Source of the DNA: Candidatus Hydrogenedentota bacterium
Lineage (GTDB): Bacteria > Hydrogenedentota > Hydrogenedentia > Hydrogenedentales > SLHB01
Direction: 5' to 3'
NCBI GenBank assembly: GCA_007136375.1
Contig: SLHB01000382.1
Location: forward strand, 1 to 20,914
Length of the DNA: 20,914 bases
Made by a program: the position numbers and the translations under genes. This document shows positions 1-5,898 of the stretch, piece by piece. The notes beneath the pieces were generated by a model, which saw only the letters and a list, made by a program, of their open reading frames with translations, was not told the DNA's origin and made no database searches. Each line of letters starts with the position of its first letter. The stretch's first letter is position 1.

Positions 1-833
1 TCGCGGCCATTCGTCAACAAGCCCACCTGTTCGCCGGACATGTGGAGCAAATAGGCGACGGACGCCGTCACGGTGACGGCCAGTTCGATCCGCCTTGCGG
101 CCCCCTCCGGCGCGTAGCTGTTCCTGCGCAGGTCTAGAAGCAGGACGCCGCCAAGGACGTTTGACGGCTCGTTAATCTTCACGTGAAGTTGACCTGTCCG
201 CGCCGTGGCCTTCCAGTGGATGGACCGGAAGGGATCGCCGGGGACATATTCGCGGAGGCCCGAGATGCGGGTTGGATCTTCGTAGACCCGGTTTGTCACG
301 CGGACGGGGCCCTGGGGGCGGCGGGCGCTCACCCGGAACGTCCCGATGTACGCAACGGTGGGCAACACGGTGACGTAGTCGCGATGGACATCGGCGCGGT
401 AGCGTTTTTGCAGGCCGAAGAGATCGCCCGTGCCCATGAGCAACGGCCCCACGCGATGGTATCCCCGCTCTGGGCACAAGAGATCGTATTCCAACGTGAT
501 CGCTTGGCCCGGCATGAGGAAGGCGAGGCGTTTGTTCGATCCCCGCCGCTCGAATCCCTTGGGGCACTGGTCTTCGATGTAGATCCACGGTACAGGCCAA
601 CCCCGGCGGTTCGCCAACGTCACGACAACGTGGACTTCGTCTCCCTGCTCCACCATCGCGGGATGAACGGAGCGCTCGCACTCCAGGCCGGAGAGCCAAA
701 GGAGGGGCGTGACATAGGCCAGTCCCGCCAGCAAGAGGAAGGCGTAGACGGAGTAGGCCATGTAGGGGCTCTCGACGGCGAAGGCCACGAGCAAGAGAAG
801 GCCGCCCGCCGCTGGCGCTAGAATCCGCTGCAT
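1..833 (-). CDS. DUF58 domain protein (3' part beyond window)
   Basis: The reading frame begins at an ATG (833-831) with a purine-rich GGCGAGGGG just upstream and runs off the left edge, leaving 277 complete codons. Residues 5-50 form two hydrophobic membrane segments. A beta-sandwich-like stretch follows (about 55-165), and then the DUF58 signature around residues 198-220, with GDPFRSIHWKATARTG and its invariant tryptophan at 207. The end of the fragment reads VGLLTNG, which fits the VWA-like fold that follows in this family. DUF58 proteins are usually encoded beside MoxR ATPases and transglutaminase-like proteins and are thought to act in envelope assembly or stress; their exact reaction is unknown. 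The upstream gene ends 34 bases before this start, so the two probably share a transcript. Family assignment is firm; any MoxR partner would lie outside the window. Confidence 0.9.
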   Translation of the reverse strand, partial: MQRILAPAAGGLLLLVAFAVESPYMAYSVYAFLLLAGLAYVTPLLWLSGLECERSVHPAMVEQGDEVHVVVTLANRRGWPVPWIYIEDQCPKGFERRGSNKRLAFLMPGQAITLEYDLLCPERGYHRVGPLLMGTGDLFGLQKRYRADVHRDYVTVLPTVAYIGTFRVSARRPQGPVRVTNRVYEDPTRISGLREYVPGDPFRSIHWKATARTGQLHVKINEPSNVLGGVLLLDLRRNSYAPEGAARRIELAVTVTASVAYLLHMSGEQVGLLTNGR

Positions 834-867
834 GCCCCTCGCCGATGTCCCCGCGGCGCCCGCCGGT

Positions 868-1437
868 TCATGTCATCAAGAACAGCCGGGCGACCACGCC
901 GATGAGGATGACCGCGCCAGCCACAACGGCCGCGTGAGGCGCCCAAAGCCACGCCCAATGCCGCTCCGCCGCCGGGGTTTCGGGGGCTTCCATTTCCGCC
1001 TCTTCCCCGCTGGCGTCCTCTTCGGTGATCAACGCCTCGGCGTAGATGGGCGCGTCCCGGAGTTCGGCCGCGCGCTCCTGCTCCAGTTCCGCCGCCCGCC
1101 GCGCGAACTCCACGTCTTCCCGGGGCAGCCAACGGGGCCCTTGAACCGTCTCGGCTTCGATCCGGCCGCGCTCTTCCCAGCCGCGGCGGATGCGCCGTTC
1201 CCGCGTTCCCGACCACTCTGGCTCCAAGGAGGCGATGCGATTGCGGTTCACCGTGCGCGCGCCGCCGGGATCCCACGGCGCGTCGATTTCGAAGCGGATG
1301 ACGTTGTCGTCTTCGTATTCGATAAATCCGTGGAAGACGGCGCCGTTGTCGAGGGTGACCGCATAGGATTCCCGGCCCTCCTCGGCGGCCGCGCAAGCCG
1401 CCACCACCAATAGCGCCGCGCTCGCTACAACGCGCAT
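868..1437 (-). CDS. Small envelope protein with lipobox-like signal and C-terminal membrane anchor
   Basis: The protein has 189 residues. I chose the ATG at 1437 because GGAG lies 9 bases upstream (GGAGATAGAAGAC) and it places a signal peptide at the N-terminus; the frame also opens at an ATG 11 codons earlier. The signal ends LLVVAAC, so Cys15 may be lipidated. A short beta-rich segment (about 22-50, VTLDNGAVFHGFIEYEDDNV) resembles the small SH3-like barrels found in many uncharacterised envelope proteins. An acidic, coiled-coil-prone middle follows (about 95-150), then a hydrophobic segment at about 165-187 ending in LFLMT. It lies upstream of the DUF58 gene and is probably co-transcribed with it. 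I do not recognise a named family, so the function is unknown. The combination of a lipobox and a C-terminal membrane segment is unusual; one of the two may not be used. Confidence 0.7.
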   Translation of the reverse strand: MRVVASAALLVVAACAAAEEGRESYAVTLDNGAVFHGFIEYEDDNVIRFEIDAPWDPGGARTVNRNRIASLEPEWSGTRERRIRRGWEERGRIEAETVQGPRWLPREDVEFARRAAELEQERAAELRDAPIYAEALITEEDASGEEAEMEAPETPAAERHWAWLWAPHAAVVAGAVILIGVVARLFLMT

Positions 1438-1502
1438 GTCTTCTATCTCCGCAATCGAGGTTCGTTCCACGCGAACAGAACTGGGCCGGGTACTTCCCTC
1501 TC

Positions 1503-1532
1503 ATTTAACACTTTCGCGGCGCAAGTAATCAA
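1503..1532 (-). promoter_or_regulatory. Candidate sigma70-type promoter for the 1437-868 gene
   Basis: On the minus strand, TTGATT (1532-1527) and TTAAAT (1508-1503) are separated by 18 bases. This would start transcription near 1496, about 60 bases before the ATG at 1437. Each hexamer matches four of six consensus bases, so this is a plausible but unproven site. Confidence 0.35.
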
Positions 1533-1571
1533 GAAATGCGCCGGGTTAGGCAACGTCACGGGCGCGCCGGG

Positions 1572-1577
1572 TATAAT
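1572..1577 (+). promoter_or_regulatory. Consensus -10 box (TATAAT) upstream of the STN-like lipoprotein gene
   Basis: A perfect TATAAT lies in otherwise GC-rich sequence between two divergent genes. No good -35 hexamer is visible 16-18 bases upstream. If used, it gives a leader of about 220 bases before the ATG at 1808. Within the leader, the inverted repeat CGTCCC (1716-1721) and GGGACG (1727-1732) could form a small hairpin. I see no recognisable riboswitch and no convincing leader gene in 1438-1807. Confidence 0.4.
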
Positions 1578-1807
1578 ATTAGGCAGTGAGCCAAGCCATG
1601 CCCGCCGCGCCGCTCGCCCATCAGACGGTATGATCCCCTGTCTTACCGGTCTCCATCGGCAAGCTCGCGGCGGGTGTGGCGGGTTAATTGCGTCATCTCC
1701 CGGGGGGCTTGGCCGCGTCCCTCTTGGGGACGGCTTTCCGCAGGGCCGCCGCTCCTATTTCAGCGCCTGCGGCTTACCCCGGCACAACGAGGACCACACC
1801 AGGCATC

Positions 1808-2857
1808 ATGACATACCGCATCGCCCCGATCCTTATAGCCGCCCTTTTCCTTAGCGCTTGCCAGACTGGCGCGCCCCGCGGCGAACAAGCCGTGGACGAC
1901 GGCGAGGCCGCCGCCGAGTTGGTCGCACAATTCGATATGCCGAACCTCACGCTGGCGGCCAACGAGCAACAGCTCGGACTGGCCGTCCGCGAGATCGGCG
2001 AGCAAGCTGGAGGCAGCCTTGCGCTGATGAACGGGGTGGAGACCGAAATCATCCGGGACATCAACTACAGTGGGGCGCAATACCGCTCCGTCGTGAATGG
2101 CATTGCTCAAAGGGCGCAATGCGCCGTACAGACGGCTCCGGGTTACTTCTTCATCTATCCGCCGGGCTACGAGCGGCTCACCCATATCTCGCTGTCGGGA
2201 CAACTTCCCCAGCACTACAACGCCATCACGGCGGAACTCGCCGCGGGCTCGGGACGGCCGCTCTTCGAGCTTTTCGCCTGGCTAGGTCACGCCCTGGACG
2301 TCACCGTAGTGGCCGACAACGAGGTGGCCGACGCCCGGGCGGGCGAACTCGCCCTGGCCGAGATCCCCTTGCAGCACGTGTTGGAAGCGGCCCTAAAGTC
2401 GGCCCGGGTGGCTCACTTCTACGTGGACAGCAGCGACGAGTACATCTTTCTGTACTCGGGCCGGCAGGGCAATCGCAGGGATATGCTCCTGAATCCCGGC
2501 GCGCTCACGCCGGAGCAGGAGTCCATGCTGAACCGCCGCGTCGACGTGTACCTCCCCCATCCTCCGGCCAATCCAGACGCCTTGGAGGTCTACGACGGCG
2601 CCCGGCCGCTGAAGGACGTCCTCGGCATTCTCTCGCAACAGCTCGGCGTATTGGTGGTGGCGCAGCCGAGCCAAGCGGGCCGGGCTCCTGGCGCGCCGGG
2701 TCTTGAGGACTTTCCCGTGAATCCCGCCGCGTTGAACAACGTCCGGGTGCGCACGGCCCTGAATTTGCTCATCCGCCAGTGGCTCACGCCGGAATACGGC
2801 TACCAGGTCACGCACGATCCCATCGTCATCCGCCGCCGCTCGGCCGCCGAGATGTAG
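1808..2857 (+). CDS. Lipoprotein with STN/secretin-N-like modules
   Basis: The protein has 349 residues. I chose the ATG at 1808 because the protein then starts with a clean lipoprotein signal ending LFLSAC (Cys18); an ORF open from 1688 has no signal peptide. Two and perhaps three modules look like the STN/secretin-N fold (an alpha-beta unit that packs near the outer membrane in secretins and TonB receptors): about 43-120, about 150-220 (containing LALAEIPLQHVLEAALKSA) and about 255-345. There is no secretin pore domain and no TonB barrel, so this is a free lipoprotein rather than a truncated secretin. It converges with the beta-helix gene, whose stop codon is only 4 bases away. A role as a pilotin-like or assembly accessory protein is inference only. 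Confidence 0.7.
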   Translation: MTYRIAPILIAALFLSACQTGAPRGEQAVDDGEAAAELVAQFDMPNLTLAANEQQLGLAVREIGEQAGGSLALMNGVETEIIRDINYSGAQYRSVVNGIAQRAQCAVQTAPGYFFIYPPGYERLTHISLSGQLPQHYNAITAELAAGSGRPLFELFAWLGHALDVTVVADNEVADARAGELALAEIPLQHVLEAALKSARVAHFYVDSSDEYIFLYSGRQGNRRDMLLNPGALTPEQESMLNRRVDVYLPHPPANPDALEVYDGARPLKDVLGILSQQLGVLVVAQPSQAGRAPGAPGLEDFPVNPAALNNVRVRTALNLLIRQWLTPEYGYQVTHDPIVIRRRSAAEM

Positions 2858-2861
2858 AACG

Positions 2862-4127
2862 TCAGGGACCGCTATCCCCCTCCGGCTCATGCGCCCCGGG
2901 AAAGGCCGTCCCGTCCGCCCGCTCCACGCCAAGTATGTCTGCCGGCGCGGCTTCCACCACGGGCGCCGGGGTCAAGGCGGCGCGCGCGGCCTCCGTGAGA
3001 CGCAAGTCGCCGGCCGCCGTGTCCGCAAACCATGCGGACACGGCGTCTTCCACGTTGTTTTCCAAGACGGCCGTGTCTCCGTTCACGTCCTCCAGCCGGA
3101 TGGGATGCCCGGCGATGAGATTATTCTCCGCGCGAAACCCCGGGTTGCCGCGGACCAGGCGGATGGAGCGGCCCCAGCGGTTGTCCGCGTCGTAGATAGT
3201 GTGGTGCGCCACTGTGCAGTCCTCCGTGTACACAGCGGTGATGGCGCCCATGGGGGCCCGGGCGATCATGTTGTTCCGCGCCACGAAACCCCGGCAGTGC
3301 ATGTCCACATCGCCGGGTTTGTGGGGATTCCCGAGGTTGATCCCGCCGTCGCAATCCACGACGACGTTGCTCTCGATAACGCAATCCCGGGAATCGTGCC
3401 AGATGAAGACGGCGCCGCGGCCGCAGCCCGTGCGGCCGGCCACGCCCACGAAGACATTGTGGTGAATACGCCACCCCACCGCGTCCATCAGGTCGATGGC
3501 CCCAACGTAATCGCCGCCGAAGGTGTCCTCCGTGTCCGTGGGATCGTCTTCGAAACGCTTGGGCCGCTCGTTGTAGAACAGGTTGTAGGCGATTTCGCCG
3601 TTGTGTGAAGGGATATCCGGCGAGCGCACGCTCTTGACGCCGCGCTGCCACACGTTGCGAATGATGCAGTTGTAGATGGTTACATCCTGAACATCCCGGT
3701 TGTTATTGATCTTTATGGCGTTGAAGGTGACGTTCTGGACGGTGACGCCCGCAATCGTCACGCCCGAGCACGCCGTTATTCCCACAAGCTCGCCGTGGCG
3801 GCTTTCCGCGCCGTCGAGGATGACGGTCCGGGGGTCCCCAGACGCGCTCCGAAGCGTCACGCTGTCCGTCGTGATCTCGAAGTAACGCGGCATCATGTAG
3901 TGGCCGTCCGCAATGCGTATTGTGCCGCCGGGCGCCACGTCTTCCGCGGCTTGAAACAGCTCATCCACCGTGGCGACGTCGATGACCGGTCCTTCCGGCT
4001 CTGGCAACGGCGGCGCTTCGGGCAGCCAACTGGGCCAATCCGGTGTTTCCGCCGCGAACGGCGTGAATCCCACAGCCCAAAAGATGAAAATAAAACAAAA
4101 ATAGCGTATTTTCGGTCGATATCGCAT
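2862..4127 (-). CDS. Exported right-handed parallel beta-helix protein
   Basis: The protein has 421 residues. The ATG at 4127 follows a strong GGAGG placed 8 bases upstream and gives a signal peptide (basic RYRPKIR, then a hydrophobic core, cleavage near residue 25-26); the frame is open for 67 more codons upstream, without such support. The mature part begins with a proline-rich linker, then TVDELFQAAEDVAPGGTIRIADG, the usual entry to a parallel beta-helix. Coil repeats with an asparagine ladder follow (IYNCIIRN, EIAYNLFYN, RIHHNVFVG, VIESNVVVD, FVARNNMIA, FRAENNLIA). Relatives include polysaccharide lyases of the pectate-lyase and chondroitinase-B type, as well as non-catalytic adhesins. 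I cannot identify a catalytic residue set, so the substrate is unknown; an extracellular polysaccharide is likely. A short hydrophilic tail (about 385-421) ends the protein. Confidence 0.85.
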   Translation of the reverse strand: MRYRPKIRYFCFIFIFWAVGFTPFAAETPDWPSWLPEAPPLPEPEGPVIDVATVDELFQAAEDVAPGGTIRIADGHYMMPRYFEITTDSVTLRSASGDPRTVILDGAESRHGELVGITACSGVTIAGVTVQNVTFNAIKINNNRDVQDVTIYNCIIRNVWQRGVKSVRSPDIPSHNGEIAYNLFYNERPKRFEDDPTDTEDTFGGDYVGAIDLMDAVGWRIHHNVFVGVAGRTGCGRGAVFIWHDSRDCVIESNVVVDCDGGINLGNPHKPGDVDMHCRGFVARNNMIARAPMGAITAVYTEDCTVAHHTIYDADNRWGRSIRLVRGNPGFRAENNLIAGHPIRLEDVNGDTAVLENNVEDAVSAWFADTAAGDLRLTEAARAALTPAPVVEAAPADILGVERADGTAFPGAHEPEGDSGP

Positions 4128-4243
4128 GACATTTCCTCCACACTGCGGATCAGTACGGCTCGAATTCAGCCGACCCGGGACGCATGGCCCCTGGCGGTTA
4201 CGCGGCCTCTGATATGAGAGACGCCATCCGTGAATCGAGCCGG

Positions 4244-4272
4244 TTGATTCAGCGTCCTTAAGATGGTACAAG
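4244..4272 (+). promoter_or_regulatory. Candidate promoter upstream of dut
   Basis: TTGATT (4244-4249) and TACAAG (4267-4272) are 17 bases apart, about 80 bases before the dut ATG. The -35 box lies inside a small inverted repeat, TGAATC and GATTCA nine bases apart (about 4231-4251), which could be an operator. The spacer 4128-4351 separates two divergent genes, so a promoter is expected here. The hexamers are only moderate matches. Confidence 0.35.
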
Positions 4273-4351
4273 CATGCCGCGCGTCCAACACCATGCCCGT
4301 TTCGCACCGCCGATGCAACGCAGTCCAACCCGTCCTGGAGGAATCGAACTC

Positions 4352-4810
4352 ATGCCCCGGGAAACCGTGCGCGTCGCCTTGTCCGTGGAGCCCCATGGCG
4401 AGGGACTTCCCTTGCCGGAGTACGCCACCGAACAGGCTGCTGGGATGGATCTGCGCGCGGCGGTGAGCGAACCCCGGGTCCTGGCGCCTGGCGAGCGGGC
4501 GCTTATTCCAACGGGCCTGCGCATCGCCTTGCCGCCGGGCCATGAGGCTCAGGTGCGCCCGCGAAGCGGCCTGGCGTTACGGCATGGCGTGGGGATGGTG
4601 AACGCGCCCGGCACCGTTGACGCCGACTACCGGGGCGAGATCCACGTGCTGCTCATCAATTGGGGCGACGCGCCGTTCACCGTGGAGCGCGGCGATCGGA
4701 TCGCCCAACTGGTTGTGGCGCCCGTGTGTCACGCCGAATGGGCGCCCGGCGCGGATCTGGAGCCCTCCAGCAGGGGCGACGGCGGCTTCGGACATACAGG
4801 CCGTCAATAG
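4352..4810 (+). CDS. dut: Deoxyuridine 5'-triphosphate nucleotidohydrolase (dUTPase)
   Basis: The protein has 152 residues, the usual size of trimeric dUTPases, which hydrolyse dUTP to dUMP and pyrophosphate and keep uracil out of DNA. All five family motifs are present in order: AGMDLRA (30-36), PRSGLAL (70-76), GTVDADYRGE (87-96, with catalytic Asp90 and the uracil-pocket tyrosine 93), RGDRIAQLV, and the C-terminal glycine-rich RGDGGFGHTG that closes over the phosphates. I chose the ATG at 4352 because GGAGGA lies about 10 bases upstream and it matches the family start; an upstream in-frame ATG at 4274 would add 26 residues that look non-coding. It lies upstream of rpmH, where dnaA is common in other bacteria, but a separate promoter precedes rpmH. 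Confidence 0.97.
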   Translation: MPRETVRVALSVEPHGEGLPLPEYATEQAAGMDLRAAVSEPRVLAPGERALIPTGLRIALPPGHEAQVRPRSGLALRHGVGMVNAPGTVDADYRGEIHVLLINWGDAPFTVERGDRIAQLVVAPVCHAEWAPGADLEPSSRGDGGFGHTGRQ

Positions 4811-4831
4811 ACTCCGCCCACGAAAACGCAT

Positions 4832-4861
4832 TTGACCGATTGCCCTGGGGCGCCGTATACT
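4832..4861 (+). promoter_or_regulatory. Sigma70-like promoter for rpmH-rnpA-yidD
   Basis: TTGACC (4832-4837) and TATACT (4856-4861) are separated by 18 bases and match consensus at five of six positions each. Transcription would start near 4868, giving a leader of about 160 bases before rpmH. The leader contains a GC-rich inverted repeat (GCCCC / GGGGC near 4889-4905), which could fold and regulate expression. Confidence 0.7.
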
Positions 4862-5008
4862 AGCGCGCCATTGTAACTGGTGAACAGCGCCCCCGGAGCG
4901 GGGCTCACCTTACTCTTGACGCGGCCCCGGTCTCCCGACGGCGGAGATCGCGCGGGCACGCAAAAATCCACCGTTTTATTCATCACTTTCGGCGCGGCGC
5001 GCGCCAGT

Positions 5009-5560
5009 TTGTCACAAGGAGAGCCATACAGTGAAACGGACATTCCAACCCTCCAACCTGAAAAGGAAGCGCAACCACGGCTTTCTCGTCAGACAATCCA
5101 CCGCGGCGGGCCGCGAAATCATCCGGCGCCGCCGCAGAAAGGGCCGCAAACGCCTGTCCGCATAGTAGATCAGGGTAGCGGAGACCGCGGGAGCGAGGCG
5201 GCCGCGCGGGGCGCTCACGCGTTTCCCCGGGAAGAGCGGCTTACCCGGCGGGGAGAGTATCTGAGGGTCTACCGGGAAGGCCGGAAGGTGGTAGGCCGCG
5301 CCTTTATCCTGTACGGGCTTCAAAGCCCGGGCCAAGAGCGGAAGTTCGGGTGCGCCGTTTCGCGGAAGACGGGACGCGCGGTCAAGCGGAACCAGATTAA
5401 GCGGCGCCTGCGGGAGTGGTACCGGGCGCATCGCGGCCTGTTGCCGGAAGACGCCCACATCGTGATTGTGGCCCGCCCCGCCGCGGCGGCGCTGAGCTTT
5501 CACGAGTCGCAACGGGCGTTGCGCCGCTTGGCCCAAAAAGGGGGCCTGCTGCGTGCGTAA
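5009..5560 (+). CDS. rnpA: Ribonuclease P protein component (start uncertain)
   Basis: RnpA binds the RNase P RNA and aids cleavage of the pre-tRNA 5' leader. The conserved domain starts at about 5216 (HAFPREERL, then RGEYLRVYREGRKV) and continues with FGCAVSRKTGRAVKRNQIKRRLREWYR to the stop at 5560. Its length of about 115 residues is normal. Between the end of rpmH and this domain no ATG, GTG or TTG occurs in any frame. The nearest canonical in-frame starts are TTG 5009 (used here), TTG 4916 and GTG 4880, all upstream of rpmH, so rpmH would be nested inside rnpA out of frame. TTG 5009 has no good ribosome site of its own. An ATA start at 5162, overlapping the rpmH stop codon, is the main alternative. 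The stop overlaps the yidD start by 8 bases. The usual RNR motif reads RNQ here. Confidence 0.85.
   Translation: MSQGEPYSETDIPTLQPEKEAQPRLSRQTIHRGGPRNHPAPPQKGPQTPVRIVDQGSGDRGSEAAARGAHAFPREERLTRRGEYLRVYREGRKVVGRAFILYGLQSPGQERKFGCAVSRKTGRAVKRNQIKRRLREWYRAHRGLLPEDAHIVIVARPAAAALSFHESQRALRRLAQKGGLLRA
5031..5165 (+). CDS. rpmH: 50S ribosomal protein L34
   Basis: The product has 44 residues, starting at GTG with AAGGAGAG about 7 bases upstream. It begins KRTFQPSNLKRKRNHGF and ends RRRRRKGRKRLSA, which is diagnostic for L34, a small basic protein buried in the 50S subunit. The length is typical. It is easily missed because it is short. The gene heads the conserved rpmH-rnpA-yidD-yidC-jag-mnmE order. 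A second frame, leading into rnpA, is open through the whole gene. Confidence 0.98.
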   Translation: MKRTFQPSNLKRKRNHGFLVRQSTAAGREIIRRRRRKGRKRLSA

Positions 5561-5762
5561 ACTCTGCGTGCTCCTCCTCCGGTTTTATCAACGGGCCATT
5601 TCACCATGGATCGGGCCGCATTGCCGCTTTACCCCAACATGTTCCCAATACGCAATAGAAGCCATCCAACGGCACGGGGTCATCAAGGGCGGCGCCTACA
5701 CCGCATGGCGCGTTATGCGTTGCCACCCTTTTTGCCGCGGCGGCCACGATCCCGTGCCGTGA
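5553..5762 (+). CDS. yidD: Membrane protein insertion efficiency factor YidD
   Basis: The product has 69 residues and starts at GTG, overlapping the end of rnpA by 8 bases, the common arrangement for this pair. It carries the full family signature: RFYQRAISPW, CRFTPTCSQYAIEAIQRHG with two conserved cysteines, and the ending CHPFCRGGHDPVP. YidD is a small, probably amphipathic membrane-associated protein that helps YidC insert or fold inner-membrane proteins; the mechanism is not settled. Its place directly before yidC fits this role. Confidence 0.97.
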   Translation: MRKLCVLLLRFYQRAISPWIGPHCRFTPTCSQYAIEAIQRHGVIKGGAYTAWRVMRCHPFCRGGHDPVP

Positions 5763-5867
5763 CGGCGCCACGGCTCCCGGCGGCCGATTCGGCCTCTCCC
5801 AAGTCCGCGCGGCGTAAACGCCGGCCGCCGCGCCCGCCGGATTTTGAATAGCCGCGCCAGCGCCTGG

Positions 5868-5881
5868 AGCGCGGCCGCGCT
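5868..5881. repeat. Perfect 14-bp palindrome before yidC
   Basis: AGCGCGGCCGCGCT is a perfect palindrome in the yidD-yidC spacer, ending 5 bases before the yidC ribosome-binding site (GGAG, 5887-5890). Upstream, CCGGC and GCCGG arms at 5821-5840 are followed by ATTTTG and could form a weak terminator. Both may simply reflect high GC content. Confidence 0.4.
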
Positions 5882-5898
5882 GATATGGAGATTCCCAA

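Noticed and set aside
172..821. Long frames on both strands opposite the DUF58 gene (183-821 plus, 172-699 minus)
   Set aside because: They have arginine/proline-rich composition typical of GC-rich shadow frames; the minus-strand DUF58 frame has clear family motifs.
4900..5030. Replication origin near rpmH
   Set aside because: I found no cluster of TTATNCACA-like DnaA boxes and no dnaA gene; AT content is not raised enough.
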